A stretch of DNA of 64,000 nt from an uncultured Pelagibacteraceae bacterium (GTDB lineage Bacteria > Pseudomonadota > Alphaproteobacteria > Pelagibacterales > Pelagibacteraceae), in contig CACMOQ010000001.1 of assembly GCA_902615445.1 (NCBI GenBank), forward strand, positions 1-64,000, written 5' to 3'. The notes below the pieces were generated by a model that did not search any database, was not told the origin of the DNA, and was given only the letters and a program-made list of their open reading frames with translations. Every line of letters starts with the position of its first letter. Position 1 is the stretch's first letter. The position numbers and the translations under genes are program-made. This document shows positions 1-8,089 of the stretch, piece by piece.

Positions 1-40
1 TTTTTTTTCATTATTAAAGAAATTGAATTCTATCAATAAT

Positions 41-1228
41 TTATTGATAAATATAGTCTCTAGTAACAGGAGTTGATTGATAATTTTTTGTAAGTTGAAA
101 TTGATATACAACTTGATCACCCCATTTAAATGCCATTTCACAACCCGTTAAGTAAAACTCCCACATCCTAAAAAATTTTTCGTCAAACATTTGTGTGATC
201 TTTTGTTTGTTTTTAATACAATTTTCTTTCCAATGTCTTAATGTGTGAGAGTAATGAAGTCTTAAAACCTCTATATCTGTAACGATAAGGCCCGCTTTTT
301 CAATCGGGCTGGTAACTTCACTTAAACTCGGTGTATACCCACCAGGAAAAATATATTTTGTTATCCAGGGATGTGGGTCTCGAGGAGGATCAACAGATCC
401 GATTGTATGTATCAATGAAACTCCATCATCTTTTAATAAATTTTCAATTTGATTAAAAAATTTTTTATAAAATTTTCTTCCTACATGCTCAAACATTCCA
501 ACACTTACTATTCTATCAAATTTTTCTTTAAGTTCTCTATAATCCATCAATCTAAATTTTACTTGATTTTCTAAATTCATTTCTTTTGATTTTTTTTCAC
601 AAAAATTAAATTGATTTTCTGATAAAGTAATTCCAGTAACCTCACAACTTGCACTTTTTGCTATATCAAATGCTAATGAACCCCAGCCACAACCTATGTC
701 TAAAACTTTTTGATTTTTTTTGATATTTAATTTTTTTATAATATGTTGAATTTTATTATTTTGAGCAACTTCTAAACTATCAGTCTCTTTTTTGAAATAA
801 GCACATGAATATTGTCTCTTTGGATCTAGAAATAAATCATATAAATCATCAGAAATATCATAATGATGGGAAACATTCATTTTAGATTTTTTAATAAAAT
901 TAAAATTTGTTAAGTATCTGTAAGATCCTCTAAGTTTATTTATTATGTAACTAAAAAAATTCAAAGGCCCTCTTCCGAAATTCATTAATGCTAAATCTAA
1001 AAAATCACTTAAATTTCCATTTTCTATAATCAAATCTCCTTCAGTGTATGCTTCACCGAAATATAAGTCGGGATGTAGCAAAAGTTTGTAATGAAGCTTT
1101 TTATTCAAAAGTTTTATTTTCATAGGCTTTTCTCCAGGATTGCCTATTATATAATCTTTCGAGTCAGCGTCAGTTAAGATGAAACCGCCTTTTTTAAAAA
1201 TTTTATTTAAGAAACTTGCAAGATACAT
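41..1228 (-). CDS. cfa: Cyclopropane-fatty-acyl-phospholipid synthase
   Basis: This SAM-dependent enzyme adds a methylene bridge across cis double bonds of membrane phospholipid acyl chains at the inner face of the membrane. The 395-aa protein has the family layout: an N-terminal lipid-binding part (about 1-110), the HHYDISDDLY segment at 121-130, a Cys in QYSCAYF (C142), and the SAM-binding motif VLDIGCGWG at 175-183. Length is close to the usual 380-420 aa. Its start lies 1 nt after the stop of the aldolase gene upstream on the same strand, so the two are probably cotranscribed. The family assignment is firm. Lipid substrate and regulation are not visible. Confidence 0.95.
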   Translation of the reverse strand: MYLASFLNKIFKKGGFILTDADSKDYIIGNPGEKPMKIKLLNKKLHYKLLLHPDLYFGEAYTEGDLIIENGNLSDFLDLALMNFGRGPLNFFSYIINKLRGSYRYLTNFNFIKKSKMNVSHHYDISDDLYDLFLDPKRQYSCAYFKKETDSLEVAQNNKIQHIIKKLNIKKNQKVLDIGCGWGSLAFDIAKSASCEVTGITLSENQFNFCEKKSKEMNLENQVKFRLMDYRELKEKFDRIVSVGMFEHVGRKFYKKFFNQIENLLKDDGVSLIHTIGSVDPPRDPHPWITKYIFPGGYTPSLSEVTSPIEKAGLIVTDIEVLRLHYSHTLRHWKENCIKNKQKITQMFDEKFFRMWEFYLTGCEMAFKWGDQVVYQFQLTKNYQSTPVTRDYIYQ

Positions 1229-1229
1229 T

Positions 1230-2114
1230 TTATGCCGCGAGAGGTGGTTTATTCGTAAAATTTAAATTTTTCAGAGCTTCAATTAAATTTTTTTGATCAC
1301 TTTGATTTAAGATACTTAAAGGTGGTAGAACATTTTTATAAATTTCATTTTCTTGTGAACAAAAACTATGTAATCCTGAAATCAAATTATATTTATCAAA
1401 AATAGCCCTTACTTGGCATAATTTTTTATTATTTAATTGTTTTGCTCCTGAAAAAAAATCGTCATAAACTTTTCTTGAAAGCGCTGCTGTTACATTGCAC
1501 GTAGCTGTTATTATACCTGAGCATCCCAATTCTAAGCCTTTTAATAATTTAAGTTCAGAACCAGGAAAAATAGAGAAATTTTTTAATTTCAAATTTTCAT
1601 ATAAGTTATAAGAGCTGTCTTTAACCCCTACGATTTGATCAGGAAACCTTTTAACAAGCTCATTTACACATTTTATGCTAAATTTGTATCCAGATAATTT
1701 CTCAAAGTTGTAAAGAATAATTTTAGATTCAGGAACGGCCTCTATAATTTTTTTGTAAAACTCCATGACCTCAATATCACCGTATTTGTAATAAGCTGGT
1801 GGCATTATTAAAAATTTGTTAAAATTTAAAGAGCTCGCAATTTTAATTAAGTTAATAGTTTCACCAAGGGAATTTAAACCAGTACCAATCAGATGTTTGT
1901 CTTTATATTTACTCTCTGAGAGTTTATTTAATAAGTTGATTTTTTCTGAAATTGAAATTAATTGTGCTTGTCCGGTACTACCAAATATTGCTGTTCCATG
2001 ACAACCTTGATCAATGAGGCTTTCCGCATGATTGATTGTTTTTTCGATATTAAGACTTAAATCTGGATTGATAACAGACATTGTAGCAGCAAAAATTCCA
2101 CTTATTTTTGTCAT
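1230..2114 (-). CDS. DapA/NanA-family pyruvate-dependent aldolase
   Basis: A class I aldolase of the dihydrodipicolinate synthase / N-acetylneuraminate lyase family (294 aa, a typical TIM-barrel length). Visible signatures are GSTGQ at 45-49 (family G-S/T-T-G), the catalytic Tyr135 in ILYNFE and the Schiff-base Lys165 in GVKDSS. Gln replaces the Glu that follows GTTG in most DapA proteins, and there is no lysine-biosynthesis neighbour, so a true lysine-pathway DapA is doubtful. A sugar-acid or keto-acid aldolase or lyase is more likely. It sits directly upstream of cfa. The 49-bp gap to the divergent glycosyltransferase gene must hold promoters for both directions, but I see no convincing boxes there. 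Confidence 0.85.
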   Translation of the reverse strand: MTKISGIFAATMSVINPDLSLNIEKTINHAESLIDQGCHGTAIFGSTGQAQLISISEKINLLNKLSESKYKDKHLIGTGLNSLGETINLIKIASSLNFNKFLIMPPAYYKYGDIEVMEFYKKIIEAVPESKIILYNFEKLSGYKFSIKCVNELVKRFPDQIVGVKDSSYNLYENLKLKNFSIFPGSELKLLKGLELGCSGIITATCNVTAALSRKVYDDFFSGAKQLNNKKLCQVRAIFDKYNLISGLHSFCSQENEIYKNVLPPLSILNQSDQKNLIEALKNLNFTNKPPLAA

Positions 2115-2163
2115 AATAAAATTTTATGTAAAAAGTATAGTTATAAAAGTTTATAAATACCAT

Positions 2164-3126
2164 ATGAAAATATTAGCAGTACAAAGCAGGAAGGGTATTG
2201 GTGATAATATTATTTTTTTACCATTTATTAAGGCATTATCTAACAAATTCAATTCGCCTATAAGTTTACTTGTTAAAAAAAATTCTAAAGCTGATCAATA
2301 TTTATATCAAACAAGTTATATTGACAAAATAATCTTTTTAGAAAGGGATAACGAAATCAAAAATAGACATGATGGTCTTTTAGGAAGTTTAAATTTAATT
2401 AAAGATATTAAAAAATTTAATTTTGATAAAATTATCATTTTTAATTCATCTCTAAGATATAATTTAATTGCAAAATTTTCAGGGATTAAAGAAGTGTTTC
2501 AATATCCTTTATTCCAAAAAAAACAACAACACATAACTGAAACTCCGAAAAAATTTATAAAAGAAAAATTTGAATTAACGGTTAAAGATGATCCAGAGAT
2601 AGAAATAGATGATATGATAGCTAAAGAAACGATTGAAAAATTTCAAATTGATAAAAAAAAAATTAATATTCTTTTAGGAATAGGGGGCTCTGGTCCAACT
2701 AAAAGAATTCCTGCTACTACTTTTATTAAAGTGATTGATAAAATATCAAAAATAAAAAATTGTAAATTTTTTCTTGCAACAGGAAAAAACGAAGAAGAAC
2801 AAGTTATTTTACATGATATCTTAAGCTCAGAATTTAGAGGTCTTTGTAAACCATTAGACGATTTTTCACTCAGAGAAATAATGCCATTAATAAAAAATTG
2901 CAACTTATCAATCTGCAATGACACTAGTTTTAGTCATTTATCTGCAGCACTTGGTGTAAAGACTATAACTTTAATGGCAGACACACCATTAATTTATGGT
3001 AATTATAGCTCGAAGATGTTTCCAATAATCCCTGATGGAGAAGAGACAGTCTCACATAATACCTTGGGTAAAGAAAAAATTAGTTCTCAAAAAATATTTG
3101 ATAAATTTATAGAATTAATCAATTAG
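2164..3126 (+). CDS. Glycosyltransferase family 9 (heptosyltransferase-like)
   Basis: The 320-aa product resembles ADP-heptose:LPS heptosyltransferases (GT9, GT-B fold), which extend the LPS core at the cytoplasmic side of the inner membrane. The N-terminus MKILAVQSRKGIGDNIIFLPF is the typical GT9 opening, with GIGDN matching the G-x-G-D acceptor-side motif. In the C-terminal half, LLGIGGSGPTKR and the SICNDTSFSHLSAALGVKTITL stretch (split here as NDTSFSHLSAA and GVKTITL) match the nucleotide-sugar side. An in-frame extension 44 codons upstream exists, but it overlaps the divergent aldolase gene, so the ATG at 2164 is chosen. Acceptor and sugar are unknown. Its stop interlocks with that of the convergent J-domain gene. 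Confidence 0.85.
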   Translation: MKILAVQSRKGIGDNIIFLPFIKALSNKFNSPISLLVKKNSKADQYLYQTSYIDKIIFLERDNEIKNRHDGLLGSLNLIKDIKKFNFDKIIIFNSSLRYNLIAKFSGIKEVFQYPLFQKKQQHITETPKKFIKEKFELTVKDDPEIEIDDMIAKETIEKFQIDKKKINILLGIGGSGPTKRIPATTFIKVIDKISKIKNCKFFLATGKNEEEQVILHDILSSEFRGLCKPLDDFSLREIMPLIKNCNLSICNDTSFSHLSAALGVKTITLMADTPLIYGNYSSKMFPIIPDGEETVSHNTLGKEKISSQKIFDKFIELIN

Positions 3127-3626
3127 GAAATATCTTTTAATACAATATCTTTTGCCTCATTTACTATTGAAGATAATCGAGAAGTTTCTGGTGAAACGTC
3201 AGGGTGGATTTTTTTTTGGATTTTAACATAAGCTTTGTTTACATCTTCTTTTGTGATTTTTTTATTCATATCTAAATTTAAAATTTTATATGCTTCTGAA
3301 AGTGAGATAGATGAGACATTATTTGAATTTGATTGATTAAATGAAAATCTTCCAGATCTTCTTAAAGTTTGAATTAATCTAAAGAGCGATATAATTTGAA
3401 AAATAGACATTCCCTTTAATTTTAAAAGCGCCAAACTAGCTAGCGTAAGGGGTAAAGTTAATAAAAATTTGCCACCAATAGCAAATAAAACTGATAGAAT
3501 TATTAATCCAATAATTATCAAAAACCTTAAGGTTTTTGATATTTTTTTAGACGAAATATTGGTGATAAATTTCAACAGAAAATAAAAAATAGTCAATATT
3601 AATACTGTATAAATTATTATATTCAT
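3123..3626 (-). CDS. Membrane-anchored protein with C-terminal J domain (Tim14/DjlA-type)
   Basis: The 167-aa protein has hydrophobic segments at about 1-20 and 33-70 followed by a short C-terminal J domain with HPD at 141-143. J domains stimulate DnaK/Hsp70 ATPase. The order membrane anchor then J domain at the very C-terminus, beginning SLSEAYKIL and ending NEAKDIVL, is that of mitochondrial Tim14/Pam18 and its alphaproteobacterial relatives rather than of classical DnaJ: there is no Gly/Phe region and no zinc fingers. It is convergent with the GT9 gene, with 4 bp overlap. Whether it recruits DnaK to a membrane process is inference. Confidence 0.8.
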   Translation of the reverse strand: MNIIIYTVLILTIFYFLLKFITNISSKKISKTLRFLIIIGLIILSVLFAIGGKFLLTLPLTLASLALLKLKGMSIFQIISLFRLIQTLRRSGRFSFNQSNSNNVSSISLSEAYKILNLDMNKKITKEDVNKAYVKIQKKIHPDVSPETSRLSSIVNEAKDIVLKDIS

Positions 3627-3642
3627 ATAATCCTTCTCGATT

Positions 3643-5718
3643 ATGAAAGTACCACATCTTAGAAAAAAACCAGAAATAAAATCTTGTCACAACACTACAT
3701 GGGAAGACAATTATAGCTGGATACATCAAAAAAATATTTTAGAGGTTTTAAAAGACAAAAATAAATTAGATCCTGAAGTTAAAAGGTATTTAAACGAAGA
3801 AAATGAGTACACTAATCATCATCTAAAAGACACAAAGGATTATCAAAAAAAATTATTTGATGAAATTAAAGCACGAATTAAACTTGATGATGAGTCTTTA
3901 CCTTTTAAAGATCATACCTTCGAATACTGGACAAAGACAACTTCTGAAGGAAATTACTCTATTAAATTAAGAAAAAAAATAGGTGCAAATGAAATTGAGG
4001 AAATATGGAACGGAGATAAAGAAAAAGAAAAATTAGGTGTAGAATATTTTGGTATTGGAGATCTTGAGGTAAGTCATAATGATAAATATTTAGCTTACTC
4101 TCTTGATATTAAAGGATCAGAGTACTTTTCAATATTTATCAGAGAGATAGCTAACAATAAAATAATCTCTAAAGAAATCACCGACACATCCGGAAGCATA
4201 CTTTTTAGCCTGGATAACAAATATATTTTTTACTCAAAATTGGACAAAAATCACAGAGCAAGAAAAATTTTTAGACACGAGATAGGAAATTTTCAAAATA
4301 CCGATGAACTAATTTTTGAAGAAAAAAGTGATGCTTTTACAGTTGGAATAGCCTTAAGTTCAGATGAAAAATACTATTTTATCTCAACTTCTGACCACAA
4401 TACTTCAGAGCAATATTTCTTCAAAGCCGATGAAAAAAAACCAAAACCAAAACTGATAAAAAAAAGAGAAAAAGGTATTTTATACTCTATTAATTCTTGG
4501 GATAATAAATTTTATAATCATACGAACGAAGAGGCAGAAGATTTTAAAATAGAAATTTCAGAAAGTCTTGAAAATCAAAAATGGAAATCTTTTATAAAAC
4601 CAAAAAATGAGGTTTTAATTGGAAGCTGTATCTTTTTAAAAAATTGGATAATTCGATCTGAAACATCTAACGCGTTAGATAAATTATTCATAAGACATAT
4701 ATCAAAAGAGTCGGAGGAAGAATTAATTATTTCTGATGAAAAAGTTTGTGTTCCAAATATTTCTTTACGGCAAAAGGATAGAGATACTGATGAAGTTTAT
4801 ATTGGTTACTCTAGCCCAAAAACTCCGTCGCGAGTTTACTTATATAATCTCTCAAAAAAAACTAAAAAATTGGTTAAAGAGCAGATAATTCCCTCAGGAC
4901 ATAATCCTAACGATTACGTTGTTGAAAGAATTGAATTTGAATCTCATGATGGAAGATTAGTGCCTCTTACTATAACCAGGCATAAAAAAACGAAGCTAGA
5001 TGGATCAGCTAATTTATTACTATACGGATATGGTTCTTATGGAAATTCAATGAGTCCAAGTTTTTCCTCAACACGATTAAGTTTAATAGATAGAGATATA
5101 ATTTGGGCAACTGCACATATAAGAGGTGGAATGGAAAAAGGTATGAAATGGTGGAAAGAAGGAAAGCTTACTAATAAAAAAAATACTTTTGAAGATTATA
5201 TATTTGCAGCAGAATACTTAATTAAAAATAAATATTCTAGTCAAGGAAAAATAATTGGTATGGGCGGCTCTGCTGGAGGATTATTGATGGGTGCAGTGGT
5301 TAATCAAGCTCCAGAATTATTTCTAGGAATTATAATGGCAGTTCCTTTTGTTGACTCTTTAACTACTAATTTAGATCATTCTTTACCTTTAACAATTGGA
5401 GAATTTGATGAATTTGGAAACGCAAAAGATAACAAAGAACATTTTGATTATATATTTTCATATGCTCCTTATAACAATATTAAAAAAATGGATTATCCTC
5501 ACATTCTTATCACGACAAGTTTAAGTGATAATAGAGTATTATTTGATGAACCAACAAAGTTTACTGCAAAACTCAGAGATTTTAAAACTGACAATAATTT
5601 ATTACTTCTAAAAACAGAAATGAGCGCGGGTCATGGTGGTAAATCTGGAAGAGATGGTGCTATAGAGGAAATTGCATTGGATTATGCATTCGCATTAAAG
5701 ATATCGAAAAAAATTTGA
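3643..5718 (+). CDS. ptrB: Oligopeptidase B-type prolyl oligopeptidase (S9A)
   Basis: A serine peptidase of family S9 (691 aa, typical for oligopeptidase B at about 680-720). The N-terminal beta-propeller (about 70-410) caps a C-terminal alpha/beta-hydrolase domain. The nucleophile is Ser543 in GMGGSAGG and the catalytic His is H664 in SAGHGG; a preceding PFVDSL segment is typical of the family. These enzymes cut small peptides after basic residues in the cytoplasm or periplasm. No signal peptide is visible, so a cytoplasmic location is likely. The gene starts 16 bp from the divergent J-protein gene. S9A membership is certain; the subfamily is judged by motif resemblance. Confidence 0.88.
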   Translation: MKVPHLRKKPEIKSCHNTTWEDNYSWIHQKNILEVLKDKNKLDPEVKRYLNEENEYTNHHLKDTKDYQKKLFDEIKARIKLDDESLPFKDHTFEYWTKTTSEGNYSIKLRKKIGANEIEEIWNGDKEKEKLGVEYFGIGDLEVSHNDKYLAYSLDIKGSEYFSIFIREIANNKIISKEITDTSGSILFSLDNKYIFYSKLDKNHRARKIFRHEIGNFQNTDELIFEEKSDAFTVGIALSSDEKYYFISTSDHNTSEQYFFKADEKKPKPKLIKKREKGILYSINSWDNKFYNHTNEEAEDFKIEISESLENQKWKSFIKPKNEVLIGSCIFLKNWIIRSETSNALDKLFIRHISKESEEELIISDEKVCVPNISLRQKDRDTDEVYIGYSSPKTPSRVYLYNLSKKTKKLVKEQIIPSGHNPNDYVVERIEFESHDGRLVPLTITRHKKTKLDGSANLLLYGYGSYGNSMSPSFSSTRLSLIDRDIIWATAHIRGGMEKGMKWWKEGKLTNKKNTFEDYIFAAEYLIKNKYSSQGKIIGMGGSAGGLLMGAVVNQAPELFLGIIMAVPFVDSLTTNLDHSLPLTIGEFDEFGNAKDNKEHFDYIFSYAPYNNIKKMDYPHILITTSLSDNRVLFDEPTKFTAKLRDFKTDNNLLLLKTEMSAGHGGKSGRDGAIEEIALDYAFALKISKKI

Positions 5719-5727
5719 TAATCTGGC

Positions 5728-5755
5728 CTTGAAAAAAAATAATTAGCAACCAAAT
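5728..5755 (+). promoter_or_regulatory. Candidate sigma-32 (RpoH) promoter for hsp20
   Basis: CTTGAAA at 5728-5734 matches the heat-shock -35 box. A C/A-rich stretch ACCAAAT lies 15 bp downstream, where the -10 (consensus CCCCAT-like) is expected. The -35 match is exact and the -10 match is weak. It sits just downstream of the ptrB stop and upstream of the thermometer-like leader, which supports a dedicated heat-shock transcript. Confidence 0.4.
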
Positions 5756-5762
5756 AAGTCTA

Positions 5763-5813
5763 GTAAGTCGCCTGATGGGACTTACATAAATTAACTTGCT
5801 TAATATAAGGAGG
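5763..5813 (+). ncRNA. ROSE-like RNA thermometer in hsp20 leader
   Basis: Two adjacent hairpins occupy the leader. Hairpin 1 pairs GTAAGTC (5763-5769) with GACTTAC (5779-5785). Hairpin 2 pairs CTTGCTT (5795-5801) with AAGGAGG (5807-5813), which is the Shine-Dalgarno sequence of hsp20, across a 5-nt loop. In hairpin 2 the G of UUGCU faces a G of the SD, and the remaining positions form Watson-Crick or G-U pairs. This UUGCU against AGGA with an opposed G is the hallmark of ROSE elements, which sequester the SD of small heat-shock genes in alpha- and gammaproteobacteria and melt on heating. Seen: the pairing. Inferred: thermosensing. Confidence 0.75.
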
Positions 5814-5817
5814 AAAA

Positions 5818-6264
5818 ATGACAAGTAAGGACTTATCTATATTTAATTCTCTTAGGCCTTTTTCTATTGGTTTTGATGATATGTTCGACCAATTTGAAAA
5901 TATGCTAGGAAATGGTGCTTTGACTATGCAGTCAAACTACCCACCATATAACATCAGAAAAACTGGAAAGGATAATTATGCTATAGAATTAGCTTTAGCT
6001 GGTTTTAACAAAAAAGATGTTGAGGTTGAGTTTGAGGATAATTTATTAACAGTAAGAACGAAACAGGTTAATAAATCTGAGGACAATAACACAGATGGTG
6101 AGATCATTCATAAAGGTATTTCTCAAAGACAATTCGTGCGATCATTTACTATTGCTGATGATGTAAAAGTTAATGGTGCTGAACTTAAAGATGGTCTTTT
6201 GACAATATCTTGTGAAAGAATTGTTCCAGAGCATAAGAAGAAAAAACTTATTGATATCAAATAA
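5818..6264 (+). CDS. Small heat shock protein, Hsp20/IbpA family
   Basis: A 148-aa ATP-independent holdase chaperone that keeps unfolding proteins soluble for DnaK/ClpB. It has a short variable N-terminus, an alpha-crystallin domain (about 40-135) with DNYAIELALAGFNKKDVEV and LKDGLLTISCERI, and a C-terminal LIDI tail equivalent to the I-x-I anchor that mediates oligomer assembly. The strong SD (AAGGAGG) is predicted to be masked by the leader hairpin, and a heat-shock-type promoter box lies upstream. A strong terminator follows, so the gene is a monocistronic heat-response unit. Confidence 0.95.
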   Translation: MTSKDLSIFNSLRPFSIGFDDMFDQFENMLGNGALTMQSNYPPYNIRKTGKDNYAIELALAGFNKKDVEVEFEDNLLTVRTKQVNKSEDNNTDGEIIHKGISQRQFVRSFTIADDVKVNGAELKDGLLTISCERIVPEHKKKKLIDIK

Positions 6265-6274
6265 ATAGACCTTG

Positions 6275-6299
6275 CTTGCGGAGATAACTTCTCCGCAAG
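6275..6299. terminator. Hairpin terminator after hsp20
   Basis: CTTGCGGAGA (6275-6284) and TCTCCGCAAG (6290-6299) form a perfect 10-bp stem around the loop TAACT, followed on the plus strand by TAATTTTT. It lies between the convergent hsp20 and lipoprotein genes and may serve both, although the T-run is better on the plus strand. It is one of only two strong GC-containing hairpins I see in the window. Confidence 0.85.
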
Positions 6300-6305
6300 T
6301 AATTT

Positions 6306-6611
6306 TTAAAAACATCCATTAGAAACAAATCCAATTACAATAGAATTAGAATTTATTTCAAATCTTCTCTCACATGGTATCCCGTACTTTTTAGTATTAT
6401 ATACTAAAATTAAATTCCCTTTTTCGTTTTTAAAATCTTCACTAGGAGCACCTAATTCCATTTTTAGTAAACCGGATGTTTTACCAATGTATTTAGTTAA
6501 TTTTTGATTTTCTTTTTCAACAATCTCATCAGTTTTATTTTTAATAGTCTGACAGGCTGAGATAGTAAAAGACAAAACTAAAATTAAAATTATAGATTTG
6601 AGATTTCTCAT
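6306..6611 (-). CDS. Small lipoprotein of unknown function (BamE/SmpA-like look)
   Basis: The 101-aa product starts with a lipoprotein signal peptide: basic MRNLK, a hydrophobic stretch, then the lipobox ISAC with the lipidated Cys at 20. The mature part contains GKTSGLLKMELGAPSE, then GNLILVYNTKKYG and a CERRFEI segment with a second Cys near the end. The pattern of a short helix leading into l-G-x-P, followed by strands, resembles SmpA/BamE-type small lipoproteins, but I do not assign it. It is convergent with hsp20 and divergent from the purine permease gene. Confidence 0.75.
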   Translation of the reverse strand: MRNLKSIILILVLSFTISACQTIKNKTDEIVEKENQKLTKYIGKTSGLLKMELGAPSEDFKNEKGNLILVYNTKKYGIPCERRFEINSNSIVIGFVSNGCF

Positions 6612-6738
6612 TTAAACATGATAACAAGTAGGACAAACTATAAATATAAACTTCTTAGTTGTATTGTGTGAATAAGATAATAATTTACCGGGAATTTTTA
6701 GCGAGAATCAAATACTTAGAACAAACATAGGAGGAAAA
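6612..6738 (+). other. 127-bp divergent intergenic region and leader of the purine permease gene
   Basis: This gap separates the lipoprotein gene (minus) from the permease gene (plus). It ends in a strong AGGAGG Shine-Dalgarno at 6730-6735. I compared it by eye with the purine riboswitch consensus and found no match; the only GC-richer piece is ACCGGG with GCGAG further on, which do not pair. It could still contain a regulatory leader that I cannot recognise. Confidence 0.4.
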
Positions 6739-8049
6739 ATGTTAGATAAATATTTTAATTATAAAAAACATAAAACGAATTTCAAAACAGAAGTAATTGC
6801 CGGAGTTACAACTTTTTTAACTATGGCATACATAATGTTTTTAAATCCTTTCATACTATCAGGAGAATTCGCTGGTCCAGAAAAGGGTTTTTTTGATTTT
6901 GGTGCAGTCTTTACTGCTACTATTGTGGCTACTGCTCTCGCGTGTTTCATAATGGCCTTTTACGGTAAAACTTGGCCAATTGGTTTAGCCCCAGGAATGG
7001 GAATTAATGCTTTTGTTGCATTTGGTGTAGTTGCAGGTATGGGTTACACTCCTCAAGCAGCTTTAGGAGCTGTTTTGGTTGCAGGTGTTCTATTTTTGAT
7101 TATTTCTTTAACGCCAATACGAGCATGGTTAATTAATTCTATCCCAAGAAGTTTAAAATTAGGAATTGGAGCTGGAATTGGTTTGTTTTTAGCAATTATT
7201 GGTCTTGAAATAATGGGAGTAGTTGCAGACCATCCTGTTACATTAGTCACTCTGGGAGATATAAAAAATCCACTTATCATTTTGGGATGTCTAGCATTTG
7301 TATCAATGATTGTGATGGAAAAACTTAATATTAAAGGAAATATTATTATTGGTATCATAGTCTTTAGCATTATTGCTTGGGCGTCTGGTCTTGCGAAATT
7401 CAACGGTGTAGTTGGAAGCATACCGCCAATGACTTACCTAATGGATTTTGATTTAACTGCAGCATTTACTGCTGGAATGTCCACGGTTATATTTACTTTA
7501 TTATTTATAGACTTTTTTGATACAGCTGGAACTTTAACATCAGTTGCCAATGTTGCAGGTAAAGTTGATAAAAAAGGCAAGGTCCAAGATATTGAAAAAG
7601 CGATGATGTCAGATAGTGTTGGAACTGTAGCAGGTGCATTGATGGGTACTACCACAGTTACAAGTTATGTAGAGTCTGGAGCAGGAGTAAAAGCTGGCGG
7701 CAGAACTGGAATGACTTCCCTAGTGATAGGACTTTTATTTTTAGCTTGTTTATTTCTTTCTCCTTTAGCTACAAGCCTTCCTAAAGAGATAGATGGCGCA
7801 GCCCTACTATATGTTGCAGTTTTATTTGTTAGAAATATCACTGACATAGAGTGGGACGATATTGCTGAATCAGCTCCAGCAGTTTTAGCCATGATATCAA
7901 TGCCATTGACATATAGTATAAGTAATGGAATTGCTTTAGCATTTATTTCTTATGCTTTAATCAAAATATTTACTGGTAAATTTTCAACAACTTCACCAGC
8001 AATTTGGGTTATTGCTATCTTAAGCTTTATAAGTTTTATTGTAGCTTAA
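6739..8049 (+). CDS. NCS2/AzgA-family adenine/guanine/hypoxanthine permease
   Basis: An inner-membrane proton symporter importing purine bases (436 aa, about 12-14 hydrophobic segments). The N-terminus with TEVIAGVTTFLTMAYIMFLNP is diagnostic of the AzgA branch of the NCS2 family. GMGINAFVAF and the later DFFDTAGTLTSVA and TTTVTSYVESGAGV segments are its substrate-site regions. The gene is followed by a bidirectional terminator and a convergent purine phosphoribosyltransferase gene, which fits uptake followed by salvage to nucleotides. The exact base transported is not deducible. Confidence 0.92.
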   Translation: MLDKYFNYKKHKTNFKTEVIAGVTTFLTMAYIMFLNPFILSGEFAGPEKGFFDFGAVFTATIVATALACFIMAFYGKTWPIGLAPGMGINAFVAFGVVAGMGYTPQAALGAVLVAGVLFLIISLTPIRAWLINSIPRSLKLGIGAGIGLFLAIIGLEIMGVVADHPVTLVTLGDIKNPLIILGCLAFVSMIVMEKLNIKGNIIIGIIVFSIIAWASGLAKFNGVVGSIPPMTYLMDFDLTAAFTAGMSTVIFTLLFIDFFDTAGTLTSVANVAGKVDKKGKVQDIEKAMMSDSVGTVAGALMGTTTVTSYVESGAGVKAGGRTGMTSLVIGLLFLACLFLSPLATSLPKEIDGAALLYVAVLFVRNITDIEWDDIAESAPAVLAMISMPLTYSISNGIALAFISYALIKIFTGKFSTTSPAIWVIAILSFISFIVA

Positions 8050-8059
8050 AGAGTTTAAA

Positions 8060-8089
8060 AAAAAGGGCTAGTTTTACCTAGCCCTTTTT
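8060..8089. terminator. Bidirectional terminator between the purine permease and phosphoribosyltransferase genes
   Basis: AAAAAGGGCTAG (8060-8071) pairs perfectly with CTAGCCCTTTTT (8078-8089) over a 6-nt loop, giving a 12-bp stem flanked by A-run and T-run, so it can terminate transcription from both sides. The right arm includes the TAG stop codon and last codons of the minus-strand gene, an example of coding and terminator overlap. Confidence 0.9.

Noticed and set aside
1-40. Left-edge 40 bases before the cfa stop.
   Set aside because: Only A/T-rich sequence with a T-run; no gene or structure can be supported.
5795-5813. Interpretation of the hsp20 leader hairpin as a FourU thermometer.
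   Set aside because: The SD is paired by UUGCUU with an opposed G rather than by a run of four U, so ROSE is the better class.
6612-6738. Possible purine riboswitch in the leader of the purine permease gene.
   Set aside because: None of the conserved purine-aptamer core elements can be found and no stable three-way junction is evident by eye. A covariance search would be decisive.
7053-7892. Long open frames on the minus strand inside the purine permease gene (7053-7421, 7434-7655, 7665-7892).
   Set aside because: They are antisense shadows of a well-supported transporter gene, with no start signals or recognisable protein features.
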